Assembly (NCBI RefSeq): GCF_946221635.1
Contig: NZ_CAMIHB010000002.1
Location: 166,796-230,795 of the forward strand
DNA: 64,000 nucleotides
Source: an uncultured Rhodoferax sp.
GTDB lineage: Bacteria; Pseudomonadota; Gammaproteobacteria; Burkholderiales; Burkholderiaceae_C
Direction of reading: 5' to 3'
In this document: piece by piece, positions 15,234 to 22,862 of the stretch
Position numbering within the stretch: position 1 is the stretch's first letter
How the letters are laid out: each line of letters begins with the position of its first letter
Made by a program: the position numbers and the translations under genes
The notes under the pieces: model-generated
The model's input: the letters and a program-made list of their open reading frames with translations, nothing else
Database searches by the model: none
Told to the model about the DNA's origin: nothing

Positions 15234-16481
15234 ATGGAGGCCACTGCTTCGGATATCTGGTCGCCTGAAGACATGGCTGCGGTTGAAGACGCGGCGCGCC
15301 GCTTCATCCAGACCGAGGTGGCACCCCACTTGCAGGCTTGGGAAGACGCCGGCGAGTTTCCACGCCACCTCTACGAACGCGCGGCCGGCCTGGGCTGGTT
15401 GGGCCTGGGCTATCCCGAGGCGCTGGGCGGCACCTCCGCACCCTGGGCCTTGCGCAACGCGCTGACCATCGCGCTGGCCCGCACCGGGGGGAGTGGCGGC
15501 CTCATGGCCAGCCTGTTCAGCCACAACATTGGCCTGCCACCTGTGCTGCGCCACGGTTCGTGGGCGCTGCAACAGCAGGTCATTCCCGACGTGCTGGCAG
15601 GCCGCAAGATTGCCGCGCTGGCGATTACCGAGCCAGGGGGCGGCACCGATGTGTCCGCCCTCAGGACCACCGCGGTGCGTGAGGACGGGCACTATGTGGT
15701 GAATGGCGAGAAGGTCTTTATTACTTCAGGCATGCGGGCCGACTGGATCACCGTGGCGGTGCGCACCGACCTGACAAACAAGGGCGCCTCCGGCATCTCC
15801 ATGCTCGTGGTGCCGGGGGACGCCCCCGGCCTCTCGCGCAGCCCCTTGCGCAAGATGGGCTGGCAGTGCTCCGATACCGCGCAACTGCGTTTTGACAATG
15901 TGCGCGTGCCGCTGGGCAATCTCGTGGGGGAAGAGGGCACGGGCTTCAAGATCATCCTCACCAACTTCAACGGCGAACGACTCTCCATGTCCGCCATGGC
16001 GCTGGGTTTCGCCGAGTGCTGCTATGACGAGGCCTTGGCCTGGGCGCAGCAGCGCAAGACCTTTGGCACGGCGCTGGTGGACCACCAGGTCATCCGCCAC
16101 AAGCTGATGGACATGAAGATGCGCATCGAGTCCACGCGCGCTTGGCTACAAGCCTTGTCTGCGCGCGTGGATGCTGGCAGAAAGGGTGTGGAATTTCCCG
16201 CCGGGCCGCCCCAAGGGAAATTAGCCCGCTCGGGGGGCAGCGACCCGCGCAGCGGTGGAGCGTGGGGACAAGAAACTGTGGCCCAGGTTTGTTTGCTCAA
16301 AAACCACGCCACGCAGACCATGCAGTTCTGTGCCGACCAGGGCGTGCAGATTTTGGGCGGCATGGGCTTCATGCGCGGCACCGCCTGCGAGCGCATCTAC
16401 CGCGAAGTCAAGGTCATGATGATTGGCGGTGGCGCCGAGGAGATCATGAAGGAACTGGCGTCTCGCCAACTGGGAATCTGA
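15234..16481 (+). CDS. Acyl-CoA dehydrogenase carrying a repeat-encoded insertion
   Basis: A 415-residue flavoenzyme oxidising an acyl-CoA to the enoyl-CoA. Features include ALAITEPGGGTDVSALRTT (FAD site), VNGEKVFITSG, NGERLSMSAM, KTFGTALVDHQVIRHKLMDM and the C-terminal QILGGMGFMRGTACERIYRE. Oddity: residues about 320-345, between two helices of the C-terminal bundle, read as Pro/Gly/Arg-rich sequence and coincide with a copy of repeat family B. Without it the protein would have the normal length near 385-390. The helix resumes in frame at VAQVCLLKNHATQ. Start ATG 15234 is 2 bases after the SDR stop; the stop overlaps the next ATG as TGATG. Confidence 0.9.
   Translation: MEATASDIWSPEDMAAVEDAARRFIQTEVAPHLQAWEDAGEFPRHLYERAAGLGWLGLGYPEALGGTSAPWALRNALTIALARTGGSGGLMASLFSHNIGLPPVLRHGSWALQQQVIPDVLAGRKIAALAITEPGGGTDVSALRTTAVREDGHYVVNGEKVFITSGMRADWITVAVRTDLTNKGASGISMLVVPGDAPGLSRSPLRKMGWQCSDTAQLRFDNVRVPLGNLVGEEGTGFKIILTNFNGERLSMSAMALGFAECCYDEALAWAQQRKTFGTALVDHQVIRHKLMDMKMRIESTRAWLQALSARVDAGRKGVEFPAGPPQGKLARSGGSDPRSGGAWGQETVAQVCLLKNHATQTMQFCADQGVQILGGMGFMRGTACERIYREVKVMMIGGGAEEIMKELASRQLGI
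16191..16267 (+). repeat. Dispersed repeat family B, copy 1 (inside acyl-CoA dehydrogenase gene)
   Basis: Contains GCCGGGCCGCCCCAAGG, TTAGCCCGCT, then GGGGGGCAGCGACCCG and AGCGGTGGAGCG. These blocks match, in the same order, the intergenic copy at 20987-21062 read on the minus strand. Outer AATTTCCC and GGGAAATT form an inverted pair near its left end. It is translated in frame within a dehydrogenase. Confidence 0.85.
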
Positions 16482-16963
16482 TGAGCAAAGCACCAAACGC
16501 CCCCATCGTCTTCGAGCCGGAGTTCATCGCGCCGCTGAAAAAGATTTTTGAGGAATCCATCGCCTTCAACCGGGTGCTGGGCCTGAGCATCGGCAGCATC
16601 ACGCCCGAGCGTGTGGAGGCCGCGATTGCGATGAAGCCGGAACTGGTAGGCCACTACAGCTTCAACCGTATCCACGGCGGCGTCATCAGCGCGGGGCTGG
16701 ACGCCATGGGCGGGCTGGCGGTCATGGCGGCCATCGGCGCGCGCCATATGGATGAGCCACCGCTGCAGCGCCTGCAGCGCTTTGCCAAGCTGGGCACCAT
16801 TGACCTGCGTATCGATTACCTGCGTCCCGGTATCGGCGAGCGATTCATTTTGCGGGCCGAGGTCATGCGCCTGGGCTCACGCGTGGCATCCACGCGCATG
16901 GAATTCCTGGGGGCGGACGGCAAGCTGCTCTCTACCGGGTCTGCCGCCTACATCGTTTCCTGA
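16481..16963 (+). CDS. PaaI-like hotdog thioesterase
   Basis: A 160-residue hotdog-fold protein. FNRIHGGVISAGLDAMGGLA (about residues 58-77) is the catalytic helix pattern HGGxxxxxxD of the PaaI/4HBT group. A long N-terminal helix (IAPLKKIFEESIAFNRVLG) precedes it. It probably hydrolyses an acyl-CoA produced by the adjacent dehydrogenase pathway. Its start shares one base with the dehydrogenase stop (TGATG), so it is last in the TetR-SDR-dehydrogenase operon. A repeat family A copy begins four bases after its stop. Confidence 0.85.
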   Translation: MSKAPNAPIVFEPEFIAPLKKIFEESIAFNRVLGLSIGSITPERVEAAIAMKPELVGHYSFNRIHGGVISAGLDAMGGLAVMAAIGARHMDEPPLQRLQRFAKLGTIDLRIDYLRPGIGERFILRAEVMRLGSRVASTRMEFLGADGKLLSTGSAAYIVS

Positions 16964-16966
16964 TGT

Positions 16967-17021
16967 ACTATCAATTTGATAGCTTCTGGCGCAATATCCA
17001 TGAGGGCTGGATGCCAATCTT
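16967..17021 (+). repeat. Dispersed repeat family A, copy 3 (intergenic)
   Basis: Begins with the palindromic arm CTATCAATTTGATAG, continues CTTCTGGCGCAATATCCA and ends TGAGGGCTGGATGCC. It directly follows the PaaI-like gene. The rest of the gap to 17142 shows no recognisable element beyond the SD of the next gene. Confidence 0.85.
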
Positions 17022-17142
17022 ATTGATAAGTTGAACTGAGGGGGCTTTTCCGCCCACCTCCGGGCTTCAGCCACGCCCGGCTTGGGCACCATGCGCGCAT
17101 GCACGGGGCTGGCGGCATGCCGGCGCCATGAAGGGAGCGCCC

Positions 17143-17835
17143 ATGACAATCACCGCCTGGTCCAGTACGAGCATCCACAGCAGCCAGACTTCCACCCAAA
17201 CCAGCGCACAAGGCACCGCGGCCAGCGGTCGCCTGGACGCCATTGGCACCGGGCTGCAGCGCTCCGGCAACAAAATCCAGACCCAGCTTGATACGGCCAC
17301 GGCCAGCCTGTCCACGCTGGGCAAGTTCAAGGCCGCCGTGGCCCAGGCCCAGAGCGCGGCCAAGGCCGTGGCCGGTCTCAAAGACAACGCCACGGCCGAC
17401 GAAGTGAAGACCGCCATGGCCAGTCTGGTGGAGAAATTCAACGCCATGGTGAGCGCGTCGTCTGCCGTGACCACGGACAACAGCGGCGCATCGCGCGTCA
17501 GCAAAGCCCTGGTGCGCACCATGGGGGCGGACATTTCGCGGGTCAGCAGCCTGCGCAATCTGGGCCTGAGCAAGGGGAGCGATGGCCGCTACACGCTCGA
17601 TGCCAGCAAGCTGGCCGGTGCCTTCCAGGCTTCCTCATCCGGGGTGTTGGATACCCTGGACAAGCTGGGCACTCTGGTGGACAAGGCCGCCACCAAGGAG
17701 CTGGCCAGCGACGGCAGCATCGCCCAGACCAGCACGGCGCTGACCAACAAGGCGACATTGCTGCAACTGCAGAAGAGCGCCCTGCAAAAAGCGCTGCAGC
17801 AATACACCAGCTTGTCCGGATCGTCGGCCAGCTAG
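17143..17835 (+). CDS. Orphan protein resembling the C-terminal part of FliD
   Basis: A 230-residue protein of uncertain function. It is rich in Ser, Ala and Thr and mostly predicted helical, with low-complexity ends. The segment SRVSKALVRTMGADISRVSSLRNLGLSKGSDGRYTLDASKL, quoted here only by its span (about residues 113-152), resembles the filament-cap protein FliD C-terminal domain, where a short Gly-rich turn introduces an L-D-xx-KL motif. There is no signal peptide and no flagellar gene nearby, so it may be a FliD-like secreted or fimbrial relative or a stand-alone coiled-coil protein. SD AAGGGAG (17131-17137) favours ATG 17143 over 17128. Confidence 0.6.
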   Translation: MTITAWSSTSIHSSQTSTQTSAQGTAASGRLDAIGTGLQRSGNKIQTQLDTATASLSTLGKFKAAVAQAQSAAKAVAGLKDNATADEVKTAMASLVEKFNAMVSASSAVTTDNSGASRVSKALVRTMGADISRVSSLRNLGLSKGSDGRYTLDASKLAGAFQASSSGVLDTLDKLGTLVDKAATKELASDGSIAQTSTALTNKATLLQLQKSALQKALQQYTSLSGSSAS

Positions 17836-17853
17836 GGTCGGCAACACCGGCCA

Positions 17854-17884
17854 GAAAAAAAGCCACCTTACGGTGGCTTTTTTG
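17854..17884. terminator. Bidirectional intrinsic terminator
   Basis: Stem AGCCACC / GGTGGCT with loop TTAC, preceded by seven A and followed by T residues, so it can act on both strands. It sits between convergent genes (FliD-like on plus, binding protein on minus). Confidence 0.88.
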
Positions 17885-17902
17885 TCGTTGCCTGCTGGGG
17901 GC

Positions 17903-19078
17903 TTACTTCTTGGCGGGTGCACTCCCCACGTAGTCCGACACCACCTTCCACTTGCCATCGGTAATCTGCGAGAGGCGTGCAGCGTCGCTGCCCAGGCGCT
18001 TGGTGGCGCTGAAGGTCTGCACCGGGGCACCAAACATGTCGGCGGGGATGGTCAGGCTGTCCATCACCTTGATGAAGCTCTCCGTGCTGAGGTTCTTGCC
18101 GGCCTTGTTGGCCACCGAAGCGAAGGTGTTGATGATCATGTAGCCATAGACCGAGAAGACGGTGGGGTCTTCGTTGAACTTGGTCTTGTACTTGTTGGCC
18201 CAGAAGCGGATGGGCGGGGACTGCTCATCGGTGTAGGGGTTCTGCACGGTCATGGTGGCGTAGAGGCCGTCCATGGCCTTGCCGCCGATCTTGTGGATCA
18301 GGTCGGTGTAGGCGGCGCTGGAGCCCAGGAAGGTGGGGTTGTAGCCCAGCTTGCGGGCGGTGCCGATGGCGCCGATGGTCTCGCGGATGATGGTGCCCAG
18401 CACGATGAAATCGCAGCCGCTGGACTGCATCTTGGCCACTTGCGAAGAGAAGTCGGTGGCGCCGCGCTTGTAGGACGTCTTCTCGGCGAATTCCATGCCG
18501 ATGGTCTTGAGACCGTCTTCGCCGCCCTTGAGCACTTCGAGGCCGAAGTCATCGTCCTGGTACAGGGTGCAGACCTTCTTGGCACCTTTTTCCTTCACCA
18601 GCTTGGGCGTGGCCAGGCGCATCTGGTCGTAATAGGGGGCGGCAAAGGAGTACTTGAGCTTGTGGAAGGGCTCGTACATTTCGCGCGCTGCCGTGATGGG
18701 GAAGAAGTTGATGACGTTCTTCTCGAACTGCACCGGCATGGCCGCCATGTTCTGCGCCGTACCGATGTGGCCCACCATCATGAAGATCTTGTCCTGGTTG
18801 ACCAGTTTCTGTGCCGCGAGCACGGCCTTCTTGGGGTCGTAACCGGAGTCTTCCACATTGAGCTTGAGCTTGCGGCCATTGATGCCGCCTTGCTCGTTGA
18901 TTTCATCCACGGCCAGCAGCATGCCGGCGCGCGCCTGCTTGCCAAAGCCGGCCAGCGGACCGGACAGGTCCTGGATGGAGCCCAGCAGGATGTCGTCCTT
19001 GCCAACGCCCTGCTGGGCGCTGGCCATGGTCGCGCCCAGGGCCAGGGTGGCCAGCGCGAGGGTGGTACGCAGTGTCAT
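17903..19078 (-). CDS. ABC transporter substrate-binding protein, branched-chain amino acid (LivK) type
   Basis: Periplasmic receptor for the HMGF transporter encoded upstream in the same operon. An N-terminal signal peptide (LATLALGATMASA) is followed by a Peripla_BP_6-type sequence: ILLGSIQDLSGPLAGFGKQ, GGINGRKLKLNVEDSGYDP and a C-terminal lobe. The 391-residue length is normal. I chose ATG 19078, eight bases after AGGAG; ATG 19084 is too close to that SD. Because an acyl-CoA synthetase gene lies directly upstream in the operon, the ligand may be a carboxylic acid rather than an amino acid; this is inference. The bidirectional terminator follows the stop. Confidence 0.9.
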   Translation of the reverse strand: MTLRTTLALATLALGATMASAQQGVGKDDILLGSIQDLSGPLAGFGKQARAGMLLAVDEINEQGGINGRKLKLNVEDSGYDPKKAVLAAQKLVNQDKIFMMVGHIGTAQNMAAMPVQFEKNVINFFPITAAREMYEPFHKLKYSFAAPYYDQMRLATPKLVKEKGAKKVCTLYQDDDFGLEVLKGGEDGLKTIGMEFAEKTSYKRGATDFSSQVAKMQSSGCDFIVLGTIIRETIGAIGTARKLGYNPTFLGSSAAYTDLIHKIGGKAMDGLYATMTVQNPYTDEQSPPIRFWANKYKTKFNEDPTVFSVYGYMIINTFASVANKAGKNLSTESFIKVMDSLTIPADMFGAPVQTFSATKRLGSDAARLSQITDGKWKVVSDYVGSAPAKK

Positions 19079-19127
19079 GGTCATGTCTCCTCGTTGTTGA
19101 AAGGTGTGTTGAGGGCGCGGCTGCCGC

Positions 19128-20984
19128 TCAGCGGTACATCGCCTCGATCTGGGCTTCGTATTTCTTCTCCACCAGCTTGCGCTTGAGCTTCATGGTGGGG
19201 GTGAGTTCCTCATCCTCGGCCGTGAGCTGGTTCTCCAGCAGGAAGAACTTCTTGATTTGCTCCACCCGTGCGAACTTCTTGTTCACGCGGTCCAGCTCGG
19301 CCTGGATCAGGGCCTGTACCTCGGGCGCGCGGGTCAGCGAGGCATAGTTGCTGAACGGGATGTCGGCGTCCTGGGCAAACTTTTCCACGTTTTCCTGGTC
19401 GATCATGACGATCACGGTGAGGTAGGCGCGCTTGTCGCCTATCACCACCGCGTCGGTGATGTAGGGCGAGAACTTGAGGTCGTTCTCCAGCTCGCTGGGC
19501 GTGATGTTCTTGCCACCGGCGGTGATGATGATGTCCTTCATGCGGTCGGTGATGCGGAAGTAGCCCTCCGCGTCCACCACACCGACGTCGCCCGTGTGCA
19601 GCCAGCCTTCGGCGTCGATGGTTTCGGCGGTCTTCTCCGGCAGGTTCAGGTAGCCCGCAAACACGTTCTTGCCGCGCACCAGGATTTCGCCGGTGGCTGG
19701 GTCCAGCCGCACCTCGTTGAAGCCTGCCGCCGGACCGATGGAGCCGGGCTTGATCTTGCTGGCGGGCACGCCGGTGGAGGCGCCGCAGGTTTCGGTCATG
19801 CCCCAGACTTCCAGCATGGGGACGCCCAGTGCCAGGTACCACTTCACCAGCTCCGGCGAGATGGGCGCCGCACCAGTCACCAGAAAGCGGGAGCGGTGGA
19901 TGCCGATGAGCTTGCGCACATTGTTCAGCGCCAATACCTGTGCCAGACGGAACTGGAACTTGAGCCAGGCGCCCACGGCGTGCCCGGCCAGTACCTGGTC
20001 GGCAATGCGCGTGCCTACGCCTATGCCCCAGCCGTAGACGGCCTGTTGCAGCCAGCCGGCTTCTTTGAGCGCGATCATGACGCCGGAGTAGAACTTCTCC
20101 CACACGCGCGGCACGGCGGTGAACACCGTGGGCGCGATCTCGCGCACGTTCTCGGGAATGGTCTCGGGGTTCTCCACGAAGTTGAGCTTGGAGCCCGTGT
20201 AAAGCGCAAAGTATTCGCCGCCCATGCGCTCGGCAATGTGGCACAGCGGCAGAAAGCACATGCGCTCGTCGCGCTCGTCTTGCGCCACCAGTGTGTTGTA
20301 GCCGCGCACGGTGTAGACCAGGCCCTGGTGCAAATGCATGGCGCCCTTGGGCTTGCCCGTGGTGCCCGAGGTGTAGACCAGGATGGCCAGGTCCCGAGGC
20401 TGGCAGGCGTGTACGCGCTGCTGCACCGCCTGCGGGTGGGTGGCGTTGTAGGCGCGGCCCAGGGCACGCAGCGCCTCCAGGCTCAGCACACCGGGGTCCT
20501 CCAGGCCCCGCAGGCCCTCCATGTCAAAGACCACGATGGTGCGCAAGCTGGGGCACTGGTCGCGCACTTCCAGCGCCTTGTCCAACTGCTCATCGTCCTC
20601 CACAAACAGCACGCTGGTGCCGGAATCGGTGCAGAGGTATTGCACCTGGCTGGGCGCGTCAGTGGGGTAGATGCCGTTGGACACCCCGCCGGCCGACAGA
20701 ATGCCCAGATCGGCCCAGACCCACTCGACCACGGTGTTGGCCAAGACGGAAGCGGTGTCGCCTTTCTGGAAGCCCAGGCTCATGAGCCCGCCGGCGATCT
20801 CGGCCACGGCGTCGGCCGTCTGCTGCCAGGTCCAGCTGCGCCACAGGCCCAGGTGCTTCTGGCGCAGCCAGACGTTGGGCCCGCGCTTTTCCACGGCATT
20901 CCAGAACATGGCCGGAATGGTCTCGCCCGCCATGGCGATGCCTTGTTGCGGGCGGATGTGTGAGGTGTCCCAAAGTCTTGTCAT
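19128..20984 (-). CDS. AMP-dependent acyl-CoA synthetase (long-chain FadD/FAA type)
   Basis: A 618-residue ligase forming acyl-AMP then acyl-CoA. The P-loop motif AILVYTSGTTGKPKGAM, the GAAPISPELVKWY segment, the A5-like VWGMTETCGAS and the GWLHTGDVG and DRMKDIIITAGGKNITPSE motifs are intact, with the C-terminal Lys region in MKLKRKLVEKKY. The size and motif wording match long-chain fatty-acid ligases rather than small aromatic-acid ligases. It lies between livF and the binding-protein gene, all on the minus strand. ATG 20984 is preceded by GAGGGGG; MAGET at 20936 is a weaker alternative. A family B repeat lies just upstream of the start. Confidence 0.9.
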   Translation of the reverse strand: MTRLWDTSHIRPQQGIAMAGETIPAMFWNAVEKRGPNVWLRQKHLGLWRSWTWQQTADAVAEIAGGLMSLGFQKGDTASVLANTVVEWVWADLGILSAGGVSNGIYPTDAPSQVQYLCTDSGTSVLFVEDDEQLDKALEVRDQCPSLRTIVVFDMEGLRGLEDPGVLSLEALRALGRAYNATHPQAVQQRVHACQPRDLAILVYTSGTTGKPKGAMHLHQGLVYTVRGYNTLVAQDERDERMCFLPLCHIAERMGGEYFALYTGSKLNFVENPETIPENVREIAPTVFTAVPRVWEKFYSGVMIALKEAGWLQQAVYGWGIGVGTRIADQVLAGHAVGAWLKFQFRLAQVLALNNVRKLIGIHRSRFLVTGAAPISPELVKWYLALGVPMLEVWGMTETCGASTGVPASKIKPGSIGPAAGFNEVRLDPATGEILVRGKNVFAGYLNLPEKTAETIDAEGWLHTGDVGVVDAEGYFRITDRMKDIIITAGGKNITPSELENDLKFSPYITDAVVIGDKRAYLTVIVMIDQENVEKFAQDADIPFSNYASLTRAPEVQALIQAELDRVNKKFARVEQIKKFFLLENQLTAEDEELTPTMKLKRKLVEKKYEAQIEAMYR

Positions 20985-20986
20985 AG

Positions 20987-21062
20987 TGCCCCCTCGCTCC
21001 GCCGCTGCACGGGTCGCTGCCCCCCAAAGGGGCTAACCCGCCTTGGGGCGGCCCGGCGGCGG
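20987..21062 (-). repeat. Dispersed repeat family B, copy 2 (intergenic)
   Basis: Read on the minus strand it gives GCCGGGCCGCCCCAAGG, GGGTTAGCCCC, TTTGGGGGGCAGCGACCCG and GCAGCGGCGGAGCGAGGGG. It occupies the gap between livF and the acyl-CoA synthetase gene. Its last G-rich bases overlap the region that serves as SD for the synthetase. Confidence 0.85.
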
Positions 21063-21084
21063 GTTGTTGCTGCTAGTAATTGTT

Positions 21085-21882
21085 TCATCGCCATGTTTTT
21101 TTCTTCTTCCAGCGCCGCTCGCCGCGCACACCGGTTTCCTTCATGCCGAGGTAGAACTCCTTGATGTCGTCCTTCTCACGCAGGTGGGCGCAGGTGTCTT
21201 CCATGACGATGCGGCCGTTCTCCAGCACGTAGCCGTAGTCGGACGCGTTGAGCGCCATGTTGGCGTTCTGTTCCACGAGCAAGATGGTGGTGCCGCGCTC
21301 CCGGTTGATGCGCACCACGATCTCGAAGATCTCCTTCGTGAGCTTGGGGCTGAGGCCCAGGCTGGGCTCGTCCAGCAGGATTAGATCGGGGTTGGCCATG
21401 AGCGCGCGGCTGATGGCCAGCATCTGCTGCTGTCCACCGGAGAGCAGGCCCGCGTCCTGGGCGGCGCGCTCCTTGAGGATGGGGAAGTAGCCGTACACCG
21501 TCTCCATGTCCTTGGCCACACCGTCGCGGTCGGGGCGCGTATAGGCGCCCATGAGCAGGTTGTCGCGCACGCTGAGCAGGGGGAAGACCTCGCGCCCCTC
21601 GGGCACATGGCTGAGGCCTTCTTCCACGATGTAGGCTGGGTCTTGCGCGGTGATGTCCTCGCCCTTGAATTCCACCGAACCCTTGCGCGGATCGATGATG
21701 CCGGAGATGGTCTTGAGGATGGTGGTCTTGCCCGCGCCATTGCTGCCCAATACGGTGGCGATCTCGCCGCGCCGCACCTGCAGGCTCACGCCGCGGATGG
21801 CCTTGATGGGGCCGTAGGCGCTCTCCACGTTGAGCAGCTTGAGCACGGGTTGGTCGCTGATGGGTGGCGGCTGGGTACTCAT
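21085..21882 (-). CDS. livF: ABC transporter ATP-binding protein LivF
   Basis: One of two cytosolic ATPases energising the branched-chain-type importer. The 265-residue protein has Walker A GSNGAGKTTIL, signature LSGGQQQMLAISRAL, Walker B LILLDEPSLGLSP and the switch His region TILLVEQNANMAL. The C-terminus is slightly extended and basic (GERRWKKKKTWR), which is unusual for LivF and reads into the margin of the repeat-bearing gap. Its ATG overlaps the livG stop as ATGA, giving translational coupling. Confidence 0.93.
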   Translation of the reverse strand: MSTQPPPISDQPVLKLLNVESAYGPIKAIRGVSLQVRRGEIATVLGSNGAGKTTILKTISGIIDPRKGSVEFKGEDITAQDPAYIVEEGLSHVPEGREVFPLLSVRDNLLMGAYTRPDRDGVAKDMETVYGYFPILKERAAQDAGLLSGGQQQMLAISRALMANPDLILLDEPSLGLSPKLTKEIFEIVVRINRERGTTILLVEQNANMALNASDYGYVLENGRIVMEDTCAHLREKDDIKEFYLGMKETGVRGERRWKKKKTWR

Positions 21883-22862
21883 GTCCTGGCCCCCACGCTT
21901 GTCGCTTCGCGTACTGCGCTGCCCCCCAAGGGGGCCTTCGCGCCTGGGGGCGGCCCGTCGGCGCTCAATGCCTCCACGGTGTTTTGCCGACGCAGGGAAG
22001 ACACGTCGTCGATCGAGCCCAGATAGGCCTCGACCACGCCGGGGTCGGTCTGCACCTCGCGCGGTGTGCCCATGGCCAGCACCTCGCCCTGGTTCATGGC
22101 CAGCACGCGGTCGCTCACCTTGGAGACCAGACCCATGTCGTGTTCCACCATGAGCACGGTGATGCCCAGTTCGTTCTTGATGTCCTGGATCCAGAAGGCC
22201 ATGTCATCGGTTTCTTCCACATTCAGTCCGCTGGAGGGTTCATCCAGCAGCAGCAGGCGCGGCTCGGTGCACAGGGCGCGCGCCATCTCCACCACCTTGC
22301 GCACGCCATAGGGCAGGCCGGCCACCATGGCGTCGCGGTAGTGCTGCAGGTCCAGGAAGTCAATCACTTCTTCCGCCTTCTCGCGGGCGCGCAACTCGGC
22401 GTCGCGCGCAGCGCCGGTGAAGAACAGGTCCTGCAAGAGCCCGGTCTTGCGGTGCGTGTGGCGGCCGATGAGCAGGTTGTGCAACACGCTGGCGTGCTCG
22501 AACAGCTCGATGTTCTGGAAGGTGCGCGCAATGCCCAGCGAGGCCACGTCCTGCGGGGGCTGGGCCGTGAGCGGGAGCGGCCCATGCGGGCCCAGGTAGT
22601 CGATGCTGCCGGTGGTGGGGGTGTAGATGCGGCTGATCAGGTTGAACACGGTGGTCTTGCCGGCGCCATTGGGGCCGATGAGGGTGAAGACCTCGCCCTG
22701 CTTGACCTCGAAGCTCACGTTGTTGACCGCCAGCACGCCGCCAAAGCGCACACTCAGGTTCTGGGCGGAGAGAAGCACAGACTCCGTTCGCCCTGAGCTT
22801 GTCGAAGGGCTTGGTACGAGGGCTTCGACAGGCTCAGCCCGAACGGTGGTGTGGGTGCTCAT
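21879..22862 (-). CDS. livG: ABC transporter ATP-binding protein LivG with repeat-encoded ends
   Basis: Second ATPase of the importer. Walker A is GPNGAGKTTVF, the LivG-type signature LPYGVRKVVEMARAL replaces LSGGQ as usual in this family, and Walker B is LLLLDEPSSGLN. The 327-residue length exceeds the usual 250-260. Residues about 6-27 (VRAEPVEA, PSTSSGRTE) are the translation of a palindromic REP element. The last roughly 30 residues (EALSADGPPPGAKAP onward) are the translation of a family B repeat. The conserved ATPase body between them is intact. It overlaps livM by 4 bases upstream and livF by 4 bases downstream. Confidence 0.92.
   Translation of the reverse strand: MSTHTTVRAEPVEALVPSPSTSSGRTESVLLSAQNLSVRFGGVLAVNNVSFEVKQGEVFTLIGPNGAGKTTVFNLISRIYTPTTGSIDYLGPHGPLPLTAQPPQDVASLGIARTFQNIELFEHASVLHNLLIGRHTHRKTGLLQDLFFTGAARDAELRAREKAEEVIDFLDLQHYRDAMVAGLPYGVRKVVEMARALCTEPRLLLLDEPSSGLNVEETDDMAFWIQDIKNELGITVLMVEHDMGLVSKVSDRVLAMNQGEVLAMGTPREVQTDPGVVEAYLGSIDDVSSLRRQNTVEALSADGPPPGAKAPLGGSAVREATSVGART
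21886..21964 (-). repeat. Dispersed repeat family B, copy 3 (3' end of livG)
   Basis: On the plus strand it shows GCGCTGCCCCCCAAGGGGG, CGCCTGGGGGCGGCCCGTCGG and an outer CCCCCACGCTTG. The element supplies the C-terminal codons and the stop of livG and abuts the livF start. Confidence 0.8.
22784..22846. repeat. REP-type palindrome in the 5' coding region of livG
   Basis: Inverted arms of 26-27 bases, containing CCCTGAGCTTGTCGAAG on the left and CTTCGACAGGCTCAGCC on the right, separated by about 10 bases. This is the widespread proteobacterial CTTCGACAGGCTCAG element. It is translated as part of LivG, giving the well-known read-through peptides RAEPVEA and STSSGRTE. Confidence 0.93.

Noticed and set aside
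19257..20963. Plus-strand frame of 568 codons opposite the acyl-CoA synthetase gene.
   Set aside because: Antisense to an intact synthetase with all motifs; no SD or family match.
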